64,000 bases of DNA from Tessaracoccus rhinocerotis (GCF_007197885.1 NZ_VKKG01000002.1:62001-126000); one strand, 5' to 3'. Counted from the first letter of the stretch, positions 54,755 through 63,913 are shown. Numbers and translations are program-made. Notes: generated by a model from the sequence alone, not told the origin.

Positions 54755-56173
54755 ATGACCATCTCCGTCCACCCCGACCGCCTGCTACCGGGAGACCCGG
54801 CGCTGCGCGACGTCGCACGCGAGCTCTACCGCGCGGTCGCCGAGCTCCCCATCACCTCCCCCCACGGACACGTGCCGCCGCAGTGGTTCGCCGACGACGT
54901 CCGCTTCGACAACCCCACCGCGCTGCTGCTGACCCCGGACCACTACATCAACCGCCTGCTGCACTCGCACGGCGTGCCACTCGAGAGCCTCGGCGTCGGG
55001 CGTGAGGACTTCACCGACGAGGAGGCCCGCGCCGCGTTCCGTACCTTCTGCAGCCACTGGAAGGAGTTCCGCGGCACGCCCATGAAGTACTGGTTCGAGG
55101 AGCAACTCGTGGGCGTGTTCGGGTTGGAACTCGAGCCGAGCGAGGCCAGTGCGGACGAGCTCTACGACCGCATCGACGCGTTGCTGGCGACCCCGGCCTT
55201 CCGCGCCCGCGCGCTGCACGACCGCTTCAACATCGAGTTCATCGCCACCACCGACGACCCCTGTGACGACCTCGAGCACCACCGCCGCATTCGCCAGGAC
55301 CCCGACTGGGACGGCGCCGTCGTGCCGACGTTCCGGCCGGACAAGTACCTCGAGGTGGTGCGCCCGGACTGGAACCGGGACGTCGACCGGCTGGGGGAGT
55401 GCGCCGGGACCGGCGTCGACACCTACGCCGGGTGGGTCGCGGCGATGGAGGCCCGGCGTGGCTTCTTCAAGGACAACGGCGCGGTCTCCACCGACCACGC
55501 CCACCTCGACGCGGGAACCGTGAACCTGACCGCCGCCGAGGCCGAGAAGCTCTACTCCCGGGCCCGCTCCGGCCAGATCAGCACGCCGGAGGCCGAACGG
55601 TTGCGCCGCGGATTCCTGTTCGAGCAGGCGAGGATGGCCTCCGAGGACGGACTCGTCATGACGCTGCACCCGGGTGCGTGGCGCAACCACCACACCGAGA
55701 CCCACCATCGCTTCGGCGCGGATGTCGGCGCGGACTTCCCGTTCGTGACCGAGTACGTGGCCGCGCTGCAGCCACTGCTCGACGCGTTCGGCACCAACCC
55801 CGGGTTCAAGCTCGTCCTGTTCACGATGGACGAGACCACCTTCTCCCGCGAGATCGGCCCGCTGGCCAGCTTCTACCCGAGCATCTACGCCGGCGCCCCG
55901 TGGTGGTTCCTGGACACCCCGGACGGCGTGACCCGCTACCGCGCGGCGGTCACGGAGTCGTGCGGCTTCGGCAAGACCTCCGGCATGATCGACGACACCC
56001 GCGCCCTGCTCTCGATCCCCGCGCGCCACGACATGGCGCGCCGGCTCGACTCCGGCTACCTCGCCCGGCTGGTGGCCGAGCACCGCCTCACGATGGACGA
56101 GGCGATGGACACCGCACACGACCTGGTGGTGCGACAGCCACGCCGGGCCTTCAATCTCGTCGGCAGCGACTGA
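54755..56173 (+). CDS. uxaC: Glucuronate isomerase (uronate isomerase)
   Basis: 472-residue amidohydrolase-fold enzyme that converts glucuronate to fructuronate and galacturonate to tagaturonate. N-terminal metal-binding SPHGHVPPQW, YWFEEQLVGVFG, FNIEFIATTDDPCDDLEHH and the C-terminal WWFLDTPDG with GKTSGMIDDTR are as in UxaC. It is the only uronate-specific catalytic gene in the locus. ATG at 54755 has GAAGGA upstream. Confidence 0.95.
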   Translation: MTISVHPDRLLPGDPALRDVARELYRAVAELPITSPHGHVPPQWFADDVRFDNPTALLLTPDHYINRLLHSHGVPLESLGVGREDFTDEEARAAFRTFCSHWKEFRGTPMKYWFEEQLVGVFGLELEPSEASADELYDRIDALLATPAFRARALHDRFNIEFIATTDDPCDDLEHHRRIRQDPDWDGAVVPTFRPDKYLEVVRPDWNRDVDRLGECAGTGVDTYAGWVAAMEARRGFFKDNGAVSTDHAHLDAGTVNLTAAEAEKLYSRARSGQISTPEAERLRRGFLFEQARMASEDGLVMTLHPGAWRNHHTETHHRFGADVGADFPFVTEYVAALQPLLDAFGTNPGFKLVLFTMDETTFSREIGPLASFYPSIYAGAPWWFLDTPDGVTRYRAAVTESCGFGKTSGMIDDTRALLSIPARHDMARRLDSGYLARLVAEHRLTMDEAMDTAHDLVVRQPRRAFNLVGSD

Positions 56174-56184
56174 AAGCGCTTACG
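56171..56184. promoter_or_regulatory. LacI-type operator, site C
   Basis: TGAAAGCGCTTACG overlaps the uxaC stop codon and precedes the LacI gene. A TAGCCT -10-like hexamer follows at 56192, so the regulator could repress its own gene. Confidence 0.55.
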
Positions 56185-56254
56185 CAACGGTGTAGCCTGC
56201 TCGACGCAACCTGACACTCATCCAACCGGAACCAATCATCGGATAGGCGGGGAA

Positions 56255-57253
56255 ATGACCCGACGTGTGGTGGCGACCAACGCCGAGGTGGCCCGCCAGG
56301 CAGGCGTGTCGCCGGCGACCGTCTCGCGCATCATGAACGGACGCTTCACCGGCGCCCAGGAGGTGGCCGAGCGGGTGCGCCAGGTGGCGGCGGACCTCGG
56401 CTACTCGCCCAACCACCTGGCGCGCTCGCTGGCGCTGGGGCAGACCGGGTCGGTCGCGTTCCTGGTGCCCGACCTGGGCAACCCCGCCTTCCAGCAGGTC
56501 CTCGCCGGGCTCAGCAAGGCCGCCGCCGCGGACGGCCACCGGGTCCTGATCGCCGATTCGGCCGAGTCCTCCGAGGACGAGCCGCTGCTTGCGGTCGACA
56601 CCCGGCGACGCTGTGACGCCCTCGTGCTGTGCGCCCCACGCATGACGGAGGAGCGCCTGGCCGCCGTCCTGAAGGAAGTGCAGCCGGTGGTGCTGGTCAA
56701 CCGCACCTCGCCGGGCGTGCCGGTGCCGTCGATCTCGATCGACTACGCCAAGGGCATCCTGAACATCGCCGAGCACCTCCACCGCCTGGGACACCGCCGC
56801 TTCGCCTACCTGGCCGGCGTGGAGGGCAGCATGTCCAACCAGCGCCGCCTGCAGGGGCTCGCGACGTTCGAGGCCAGGCACCCGGACGCGACGGTCACGC
56901 GGTTGGTGGGCGGCGTGACCGCGCAGTCCGGAAGCGAGGCCGCCGACGCGGTGCTGGAGGCGGACGTGACCGCCGCGCTGGCGTTCAACGACCTCGTCGC
57001 CGTCGGTCTGGTCCAGCGGGTCCGCGAACTTGGGCTCAGGGTGCCCGACGACCTGTCGGTCACCGGCTTCGACGACATCCCCTTCGCGGCGTACAACACG
57101 CCGTCGCTGACGACCGCGTCCGTGCCCTACGAACTGGTGGGGGAGGAGGCCTGGCGGCGGCTCTACGCCGTCATGAACGGCGAGCCGCCGGCCCCCGACG
57201 TGCTCCACCAGCCCCGTCTCCAGGTCAGGGACTCAACGCGCGCGATCCGCTGA
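56255..57253 (+). CDS. LacI family transcriptional regulator
   Basis: 332-residue regulator: helix-turn-helix at about 8-27 (NAEVARQAGVSPATVSRIMN), hinge helix SPNHLARSLALG, then a periplasmic-binding-like effector domain. It is encoded at the end of the uronate locus. Sites with AGCGCT core in the shared promoter region and before its own gene are the probable targets; a uronate would be the natural inducer. Confidence 0.92.
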   Translation: MTRRVVATNAEVARQAGVSPATVSRIMNGRFTGAQEVAERVRQVAADLGYSPNHLARSLALGQTGSVAFLVPDLGNPAFQQVLAGLSKAAAADGHRVLIADSAESSEDEPLLAVDTRRRCDALVLCAPRMTEERLAAVLKEVQPVVLVNRTSPGVPVPSISIDYAKGILNIAEHLHRLGHRRFAYLAGVEGSMSNQRRLQGLATFEARHPDATVTRLVGGVTAQSGSEAADAVLEADVTAALAFNDLVAVGLVQRVRELGLRVPDDLSVTGFDDIPFAAYNTPSLTTASVPYELVGEEAWRRLYAVMNGEPPAPDVLHQPRLQVRDSTRAIR

Positions 57254-57270
57254 GTGGCACGATTGGGGAC

Positions 57271-57786
57271 ATGCACCAACGAGAACTGCTCACCGACGCC
57301 GCGCGCCGCCCCCTGGAATCAGCAAGGGCCGTCCTGGCCGACATCTCGCAGGAGACCCTGCACGCCATGCCCGGCGGCGGCAACTCCATCGCCTGGCTGG
57401 TCTGGCACGCGGCGCGCCAGCAGGACTCCCAGATCGCGCACCTCAGGGGCGAACCGCAGGTCTGGGAGGACGGCTGGGCCTCGCGGCTCGGGGTCTCCCG
57501 CGGCCCGGGGGACATCGGCTTCGGTGACTCGCCCGACGAGGTCGCGGAACTGCGGATCGCGGACCCGGCGCAGCTGTTGGCCTACCTGGAGGCGGTGTTC
57601 GACGCCGTCGCCGCCTACGTCGGAGCACTGTCGGAGGGCGACCTCGACGACGTGGTGGACACGAACTGGACGCCGCACGTCACGCGCGGTGTGCGCATCA
57701 TCAGCACCATCGACGACGCCGTCGCCCATGTCGCGCAGGCTGCATACGCCCGCGGCGTGGTGGAGGGCTGGCGAGTCGGCTACTGA
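57271..57786 (+). CDS. DinB family (DUF664) protein, mycothiol-dependent transferase-like
   Basis: 171-residue four-helix DinB-like protein. The metal histidines are in IAWLVWHAARQQDSQ and the late VAHVAQAAYARGV region. Members of this group in actinobacteria are mycothiol-dependent enzymes, including maleylpyruvate isomerase-like and S-transferases; the substrate is unknown. CACGAT lies 7 nt before the ATG, so it may be leaderless. Its end overlaps the convergent gene by 7 nt. Confidence 0.8.
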   Translation: MHQRELLTDAARRPLESARAVLADISQETLHAMPGGGNSIAWLVWHAARQQDSQIAHLRGEPQVWEDGWASRLGVSRGPGDIGFGDSPDEVAELRIADPAQLLAYLEAVFDAVAAYVGALSEGDLDDVVDTNWTPHVTRGVRIISTIDDAVAHVAQAAYARGVVEGWRVGY

Positions 57787-58370
57787 GGGTCGGTGCCCCG
57801 CCGACGCGGGATGCTCGACAGCACCGCTGCCGTGTCGCTGACCGTGACCTGCGGCGGGTACAGCCCCAGTACGTGGAGCGCCGCGGCGTGGTTCTCGGCC
57901 GTGGAGCCCGCGCAGGCGTCGGCCACGACGGTGACTCGCGCCCCCGCATCGGCGGCAGCCAGCGCGGTGGAGAGCACGCAGCAGTCCGTCGACACTCCGG
58001 TCAGCACGACGTCGGCGCCCCGCCCGAGGAGCTTCTCGAGCTCCTCCCACTTGCCGAAGGTCGGGGCGTCGAGGGTCGCGTGCCGGCTGAGGCCGACGGC
58101 CTCCGGCACGAGGTCGAACAGTTCGTCCGTCGGCGGCTGGTCGGCGAACGGCCAGGCCCGGAAGTAGTCACCCCAGGACGTGGAGCGGTCCGCCGTCGGC
58201 AACCAACGTGTCACCAGCACCCGCTGCCCGAAAGCGGCTGCCAGGGCACGGATGTTGGCCATCGCCCCGGCGAAGAAGGGCGAACCCCAGTCCGAATGCG
58301 GTGAGGCGAAGATCGTCTGCGGGTCGATGACCACCAGCCACGGCTCACCCAAAGGGTCCGCGAGCCTCAC
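57780..58370 (-). CDS. Isochorismatase-like cysteine hydrolase
   Basis: 196 residues. N-terminal LVVIDPQTIF (catalytic Asp) and the nucleophile elbow TGVSTDCCVLSTALAAADAG with the active Cys near 115. The family hydrolyses amides or carbamates (nicotinamide, ureidoacrylate, isochorismate). The GTG start overlaps the stop of the NCS1 permease gene (GTGA), so the permease probably imports its substrate, perhaps a nucleobase or related nitrogen ring compound. Confidence 0.85.
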   Translation of the reverse strand: MRLADPLGEPWLVVIDPQTIFASPHSDWGSPFFAGAMANIRALAAAFGQRVLVTRWLPTADRSTSWGDYFRAWPFADQPPTDELFDLVPEAVGLSRHATLDAPTFGKWEELEKLLGRGADVVLTGVSTDCCVLSTALAAADAGARVTVVADACAGSTAENHAAALHVLGLYPPQVTVSDTAAVLSSIPRRRGTDPQ

Positions 58371-59818
58371 TCGCCCTCCTGTTGCCTGATCCTGCCGGCA
58401 CGGGCGATCCAGGCGACCACGAAGGACAACACCAGGGAGACGAAGACGCCGAGGTTGGCGTAGGCCCAGTCGCCCTCCCGGCCCCCCACCAGGAACAGCA
58501 GGTAGCCCTGCCAGTTGTTCCACGGCGCCGCGTCGGCGAACTGGTTGATCACCAGGCCCCAGCCGATGGCCGAGGCCACCACCATGGTGGTGATGGAGGT
58601 CCAGTCCCAGGCCCCGTAGCGACCGGAGGAGTCGAACAGGGCGTCCTCGTCGTAGTCCTTGCGGCGGCGCAGGATGTCGGCGATCAGGATGCCCGCCCAC
58701 GACGCGAGGGGCACACCGAGGGTGATCAGGAAGCTCTGGAACGGTCCCAGGAAGTCCGTGGCGAAGAAGACCACCCAGATGGTGCCGACCGTCAGGATCG
58801 CACCGTCGATCGCAGCCGCTGTCGGACGGGGGATCCGGATCCCGAGGCTCAGCAGGGTCAGGCCTGAGGAGTAGATGCCCAGCACCGCACCGGAGACCAG
58901 CGCGAGTACCGCGGTCACGAGGAACGGGACGAGCACCCACACCGGCAGCAGGTTCGCCAGTGCGCCGATCGGGTCGGCGGCGACGGCGTCGAACAGGGCG
59001 GGGTCGGAGCCTGCGAGCAGCGTTCCGAAGATCACCAGGATCACGGGGGCCAGCGATCCGCCGATGGTGTTCCAGGCGACGATGGCGCCGTCGGAGGCGG
59101 TGCGCTTCTGGTAGCGCGACCAGTCGGCCGCGATGTTGATCCAGCCCAGCCCGAAGCCGGTCATGACCATGACCAGCGCGCCGATCACCTGTCCGAGGCT
59201 GCCGTCCGGCACCGCTGCCACCGCGGCGAAGTCGATGTGGGGGATGGTGAGGATGACGTAGACGATCGTGACGGCACCCGTGAGCCAGGTGAGCACGGAC
59301 TGCATCTTCATGATGGTGTGGTAGCCCAGCACGGAGGCCGCCACGATGAGCACGGCGACGATGACCGTGGCCACCACCCGCAGGGCGACGCTCTCGCCGT
59401 CGCCGCCGAGCCGGGTGATCACGGTGGCGGTGGCCAGCACCGCCATGATCGCCAGGAAAGTCTCCCAGCCGATGGAGGTCAGCCACGACACGACGCCGGG
59501 GACCTTCTGGCCCTGCACCCCGAACGCGGCCCGGGACAGCACCATGGTGGGCGCCGACCCGCGCTTGCCGGCGATGGCGATCAGGCCGCACAGGAAGAAC
59601 GAGATGACGATCCCGATGACGGAGACCAGCGTTGCCTGCCAGAAGGAGATCCCGAACCCGAGCACCCAGGACCCGTAGGACATGCCGAACACGGACACGT
59701 TGGCTGCGAACCACGGCCAGAACAGGTCCCTGGGCTGCGCGGTGCGCTGGGACTCAGGAATGATCTCGATGCCGGCGCGCTCGATCAGGCCCGGCGCCTC
59801 AGTGGTCTGCTGTGACAT
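58367..59818 (-). CDS. NCS1 family cytosine/purine permease
   Basis: 483-residue transporter with about 12 hydrophobic segments. QPRDLFWPWFAANVSVFGMSYG is the NCS1 entry motif (shown here only to its start), then MVLSRAAFGVQG and GFGLGWINIAADWSRYQ. It resembles CodB-type cytosine permeases, but the ligand cannot be assigned from sequence alone. The GTGA overlap with the isochorismatase-like gene suggests an import-and-hydrolyse pair. Confidence 0.87.
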   Translation of the reverse strand: MSQQTTEAPGLIERAGIEIIPESQRTAQPRDLFWPWFAANVSVFGMSYGSWVLGFGISFWQATLVSVIGIVISFFLCGLIAIAGKRGSAPTMVLSRAAFGVQGQKVPGVVSWLTSIGWETFLAIMAVLATATVITRLGGDGESVALRVVATVIVAVLIVAASVLGYHTIMKMQSVLTWLTGAVTIVYVILTIPHIDFAAVAAVPDGSLGQVIGALVMVMTGFGLGWINIAADWSRYQKRTASDGAIVAWNTIGGSLAPVILVIFGTLLAGSDPALFDAVAADPIGALANLLPVWVLVPFLVTAVLALVSGAVLGIYSSGLTLLSLGIRIPRPTAAAIDGAILTVGTIWVVFFATDFLGPFQSFLITLGVPLASWAGILIADILRRRKDYDEDALFDSSGRYGAWDWTSITTMVVASAIGWGLVINQFADAAPWNNWQGYLLFLVGGREGDWAYANLGVFVSLVLSFVVAWIARAGRIRQQEGE

Positions 59819-59848
59819 GGCCCCATCCTTGCAGGACAGGGACTTGGA

Positions 59849-61708
59849 TCAGTGCTTGGCCGCGCGCTTTGCCTTGGCCCGGTCGGTCTGGGACAGGATG
59901 ACCTTGCGGATCCGCACGATGTCCGGGGTGACCTCGAGGCACTCGTCGGCGGCGCAGAACTCCAGGGCCTGCTCCATGGAGAGGTTCTTGGCGGGGATCA
60001 GCCTCTCCAACTCGTCGCCCGTTGCGGAGCGGACGTTGGTGAGTTTCTTCTCCTTGGTGGGGTTGACGTCCATGTCCTCGGCGCGCGGGTTCTCGCCGAC
60101 GATCATGCCCTCGTAGACCTCGGCGCCGGGTCCGACGAACATGCTGCCGCGCTCCTGCAGGTTGAACAGGGCGAACGACGTGACCGTGCCGATCCTGTCG
60201 GCCACCAGCGAGCCGGTCGGGCGGGTCCGGAAGTCCCCGGCCCAGGGGGCGTAGCCCTCGGCGACGTGGTTCATGATGCCGGTGCCGCGGGTCTCCGTGA
60301 GGAACTCGGTGCGGAACCCGATCAGGCCGCGGGCGGGGACGATGAACTCCAGCCGCACCCAGCCGGTGCCGTGGTTGACCATCTGCTCCATCCGGCCACG
60401 GCGCAGGCCCATCAGCTGGGTGACGGTGCCGACGAACTCCTCGGGGATGTCGATGACGAGCCGCTCGATGGGCTCGTGCACCTTGCCGTCGATCAGGCGG
60501 GTGACCACCTGCGGCTTGCCGACGGTGAGCTCGAAGCTCTCGCGCCGCATCATCTCGACGAGGATCGCGAGCTGCAGTTCGCCACGGCCCTGCACCTCCC
60601 AGGTGTCCGGACGCTCGGTCTGGTTCACCCGGATCGACACGTTGCCGATCAGTTCCTGGTCCAGGCGGGCCTTCAGGAGGCGCGCAGTCAGGTTCTTGCC
60701 GGACTTGCCGGCCAGCGGGGAGGTGTTGATGCCGATGGTCATCGAGATGGACGGGTGGTCCACGTGGATCAGGGGCAGCGGCTTCGGGTTGTCGGGGTCG
60801 GAGAGCGTCTCGCCGATGGTGATCTCGGGGATGCCTGCGATGGCGACGATGTCTCCCGGGCCGGCGCTCTCGGCCGGGACGCGGTCCAGTGCCTCGGTGC
60901 GCAGCAGCTCCGTGAGCTTGACGTTCTGGATGGTGCCGTCCTGCTTGCACCAGGCCACCTGCTGGCCGCGGCGCAGCTCACCGGCGACGACGCGCAGCAG
61001 CGCCAGGCGGCCGAGGTAGGGGGAGGCGTCGAGGTTGGTGACGTGCGCCTGGAGGGTGCCGCCCTCCTCGTAGCTGGGCGCCGGGACGTGCGACATGATC
61101 GTGTCGAACAGCGGCATCAGGTTCTCGGAGTCGGGCATCTCGCCGTCGGCGGGCTGGGTGAGCGAGGCGCGGCCGGCCTTGGCCGAGGCGTACACGATGG
61201 GGAAGTCGAGGGCGTCGCCGGCATCGTCGTCGAGGAGGTCCATGAACAGGTCGTAGGTGGCCTCGACGACGTGGTCGATGCGGGCGTCGGGGCGGTCCAC
61301 CTTGTTGATGACCACGATCAGCGGCAGCTTCTTGGCCAGGGCCTTGCGCAGCACGAAGCGGGTCTGGGGGAGGGGGCCCTCGGAGGAGTCGACGAGCAGG
61401 ATCACGCCGTCGACCATCTCCAGGCCGCGCTCCACCTCGCCGCCGAAGTCGGCGTGCCCGGGGGTGTCGATGATGTTGATCGTCACGGCCTCGCCGCTCG
61501 GGCGCATGTGCTTGACGGCGGTGTTCTTCGCGAGGATGGTGATGCCCTTCTCGCGCTCCAGGTCCATGGAGTCCATTACCCGGTTGTTCACGTCCGAGCC
61601 CTCCCGGAAGGCACCCGACTGCCAGAGCATGGCATCGACCATTGTGGTCTTGCCGTGGTCGACGTGGGCGACGATTGCGACATTGCGCAGGTCGTTGCGG
61701 ATGGGCAT
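59849..61708 (-). CDS. typA: Translational GTPase TypA/BipA
   Basis: 619-residue ribosome-binding GTPase of the EF-G family. G1 AHVDHGKT near residue 16, switch II DTPGHADFGGE, NKVD motif, then domains II, III, V and the C-terminal BipA-specific domain. It acts on 50S assembly and stress adaptation. ATG at 61708 has AGGAGCC upstream; earlier starts lack this and add non-conserved residues. Confidence 0.97.
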   Translation of the reverse strand: MPIRNDLRNVAIVAHVDHGKTTMVDAMLWQSGAFREGSDVNNRVMDSMDLEREKGITILAKNTAVKHMRPSGEAVTINIIDTPGHADFGGEVERGLEMVDGVILLVDSSEGPLPQTRFVLRKALAKKLPLIVVINKVDRPDARIDHVVEATYDLFMDLLDDDAGDALDFPIVYASAKAGRASLTQPADGEMPDSENLMPLFDTIMSHVPAPSYEEGGTLQAHVTNLDASPYLGRLALLRVVAGELRRGQQVAWCKQDGTIQNVKLTELLRTEALDRVPAESAGPGDIVAIAGIPEITIGETLSDPDNPKPLPLIHVDHPSISMTIGINTSPLAGKSGKNLTARLLKARLDQELIGNVSIRVNQTERPDTWEVQGRGELQLAILVEMMRRESFELTVGKPQVVTRLIDGKVHEPIERLVIDIPEEFVGTVTQLMGLRRGRMEQMVNHGTGWVRLEFIVPARGLIGFRTEFLTETRGTGIMNHVAEGYAPWAGDFRTRPTGSLVADRIGTVTSFALFNLQERGSMFVGPGAEVYEGMIVGENPRAEDMDVNPTKEKKLTNVRSATGDELERLIPAKNLSMEQALEFCAADECLEVTPDIVRIRKVILSQTDRAKAKRAAKH

Positions 61709-61786
61709 GCGGTGGCTCCTCGAGATGGACAACGGTGGGAGTTTACGGCAACTGCGTCCCCATCCCCGCATCGACGAGGGCCGGGA

Positions 61787-62236
61787 TCAGCCCTCGGTCG
61801 GCTCGGGGGAGCCGTTGAGCACCTGGTGGGCCGTTTCGGAGGAGTCCCGCAGGAACTGGGCGCAGCGTGCCTCCTCCTCGCTCTCGCCCAGTCTGCCGGC
61901 GGCCATCCCGAGGGCGTGGACCGCGCGGAGGAAGCCGCGGTTGGGCTCGTGCTCCCACGGGATCTGCCCGGAGCCCTTCCAGCCGCTGCGGCGCAGGAGG
62001 TCGAGGCCGCGGTGGTAGCCGGTCCTGGCGTAGGCGTAGGCGGCGACGGTGGAGCCCAGGTCCTCGGTGCGCAGGCACGTCTCGGCCAGCAGTGCCCAAC
62101 ACAGCGACGAGGCCGGGTGCCGCTTCACGACCTCCAGGAAGTGGTCGCGGTCGGACCGGGTGATCTCTGCCAACGCCGGGTCCTGCGGCAGTTCCACGAC
62201 GACGGCGGCTGCCATCAGGTTGGGGTGCGTCTCCAT
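61787..62236 (-). CDS. DUF3151 family protein
   Basis: 149 residues, actinobacteria-specific family of unknown function. Conserved features: YARTGYHRGLDLLRRSGWKG, PWEHEPNRGFLRA and a C-terminal Cys-containing helix (EARCAQFL). Helical, TPR-like. TAGGCT lies 7 nt before the ATG, with no ribosome binding site. The gene commonly stands alone, as here. Confidence 0.88.
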   Translation of the reverse strand: METHPNLMAAAVVVELPQDPALAEITRSDRDHFLEVVKRHPASSLCWALLAETCLRTEDLGSTVAAYAYARTGYHRGLDLLRRSGWKGSGQIPWEHEPNRGFLRAVHALGMAAGRLGESEEEARCAQFLRDSSETAHQVLNGSPEPTEG

Positions 62237-62243
62237 GCCCACC

Positions 62244-62249
62244 AGCCTA
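62244..62249 (-). promoter_or_regulatory. -10 hexamer of a leaderless promoter
   Basis: TAGGCT on the minus strand, 7 nt before the DUF3151 start. Confidence 0.45.
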
Positions 62250-62299
62250 GCCGTGCGGCGGCTGGAAGCCCGAAGCCGTACCGGCTGCGGCACGCCGAA

Positions 62300-62366
62300 G
62301 ACCCCCCGACACCCAGAATCGGTGTCGCAGACTGTGTCCGTGGCACCGATCCCAGGCCGGGGGGTC
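62300..62366. repeat. 67-bp palindromic element
   Basis: GACCCCCCG and ATCGGTGTC (separated by 9 nt) in the left arm pair with GGCACCGAT and CGGGGGGTC (separated by 7 nt) in the right arm; the centre is 15 nt. It lies in the longest gene-free stretch (62237-62440), downstream of the sugar transferase. No open reading frame, no U-tract. It may be a MITE-like or REP-like element, or a terminator without a U-tract. Confidence 0.5.
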
Positions 62367-62440
62367 CAGTTGTGTGACTGCTCGGGTCCGATGGCCGAAC
62401 CTCGCCGAGGGGTTCCCGGAATCCCTCGGGTCGGACCCGG

Positions 62441-63913
62441 TCAGTAGGCCCCGGAGGAACCCACGACGGCGCGGGCAGTCTTGGCCAGGATCATCAGGTC
62501 CTGCACCACCGACCAGTTGTCCACGTAGTAGAGGTCCAGCCTGACCGTGTCCTCCCAGGACAGGCGCGAGCGTCCCGAGACCTGCCACAGACCGGTCAGG
62601 CCCGGCCGGACCTGGAGGCGGCGGCGGGTGTCGAAGTCGTACTGCGCGACCTCCCGCGGCAGTGCCGGGCGGGGACCGACGAGGCTCATGTCCCCACGCA
62701 GCGCATTCCACAGCTGGGGCAACTCATCGATGGAGAAGCGTCGGATGAACTTGCCGACCTTCGTGATGCGTGGGTCGTCGGCCATCTTGAACAGCACACC
62801 CGCGGCCTCATTCTTGGCCTGCAGCTCTGCGAGCTTCGCCTCGGCGTCGGTGCACATGCTGCGGAACTTCAGGCAGTCGAACTCCTCGCCCTTCAGCCCC
62901 ACGCGACGCTGCCGGAAGATGACCGGCCCGCCGTCCTCGAGCTTGACCGCGATGGCGGTGGCGAGCAGGACCGGCGAGGCCAGGAGCAGCAGGAGGGCGG
63001 CGCCGGTGATGTCAGCGGCCCGCTTGATCCAGCGCAGCGAGTTGATCGCCCGGGGACGTGCCACGTCCACGAGCGGGAGGCCGGCCACCGGCCGGAACTC
63101 CAGGCGTTCGGCGCTCACGTCGGCCATCGTCGGTGCCACGATCATCTGTACCTGGGAGTCCTCCAGGCGCCAGGCGAGGCGACGGAAGTCGCCCGGGCAG
63201 TCGAAGGAGCCCTCCGCGAAGATGACCACCTTGATTCCGTGTTGGGCGATGATGTCGTCGACGTCCTCGATCTGCCCGAGGACGGGCAGGCCGATGGCGG
63301 TGGCCTGCAGGCGCTCCCTGGTGACGGCGCCCACCATCTTGTAGCCCATCCAGCGCTCGCGGCCCAGCACCAACGCGATCTCGTCGACGTGGTGGTCGGC
63401 TCCCACAACGAGCACCGGTGTCTGGAACATCTCCATGGCGTGCAGGCGGTGCATCAGGCGGCGGCGCAGGAAGCGTGCCACGCACAGCCCCACGACACCC
63501 ACTCCAATCCACACGACGAACATCGTGCGCGGGTAGGAGTAGTTGAGCAGGAAGCAGGCGACGCCGAAGCTGCCGGCCGCCCACGCGGTGGCGTTGATGG
63601 CCCGCTTGTACTCCATGGAGCCCGCACGCAGGTCGCGCAATGAGTAGGTCCCGGTCAGGGCCAGTGTGGTCATCCAACCCAGCGTCAGGCCGATGCTGAC
63701 CAGCGCCAACGATGGCGTGTACTGAATGAGATCACGAGCGGCGCCCCAAGCGATGGCCGCGCCGAACCCGGCGCCGATCATCAGAAGGTCCACGGCTAGC
63801 AGGAACGCGCGTTGAGTGCTCGATGCCAGCACCCAGCGCGCGCTGCGCGCCGAGGATTTGGTGGTGGTTGCCTGCCATGGCAGAGCATGCTCTAACGTCC
63901 GAATGACGGTCAT
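62441..63913 (-). CDS. Undecaprenyl-phosphate sugar phosphotransferase, exopolysaccharide initiation
   Basis: 490-residue membrane protein of the WbaP/CpsE family. N-terminal part has about four to five helices (residues 35-140), then a CoA-binding-like domain (VLVVGADHHVDEIA), one more helix near 315-335, and the catalytic domain (FRQRRVGLKGEEF, FKMADDPRITKVGKFIRR, SIDELPQLWN, VGPRPALP, RPGLTGLWQVSGR). It transfers the first sugar phosphate to the lipid carrier. It probably opens an exopolysaccharide cluster beyond the edge. The start ATG is at 63913 with GGGGGAT upstream. Confidence 0.93.
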   Translation of the reverse strand: MTVIRTLEHALPWQATTTKSSARSARWVLASSTQRAFLLAVDLLMIGAGFGAAIAWGAARDLIQYTPSLALVSIGLTLGWMTTLALTGTYSLRDLRAGSMEYKRAINATAWAAGSFGVACFLLNYSYPRTMFVVWIGVGVVGLCVARFLRRRLMHRLHAMEMFQTPVLVVGADHHVDEIALVLGRERWMGYKMVGAVTRERLQATAIGLPVLGQIEDVDDIIAQHGIKVVIFAEGSFDCPGDFRRLAWRLEDSQVQMIVAPTMADVSAERLEFRPVAGLPLVDVARPRAINSLRWIKRAADITGAALLLLLASPVLLATAIAVKLEDGGPVIFRQRRVGLKGEEFDCLKFRSMCTDAEAKLAELQAKNEAAGVLFKMADDPRITKVGKFIRRFSIDELPQLWNALRGDMSLVGPRPALPREVAQYDFDTRRRLQVRPGLTGLWQVSGRSRLSWEDTVRLDLYYVDNWSVVQDLMILAKTARAVVGSSGAY

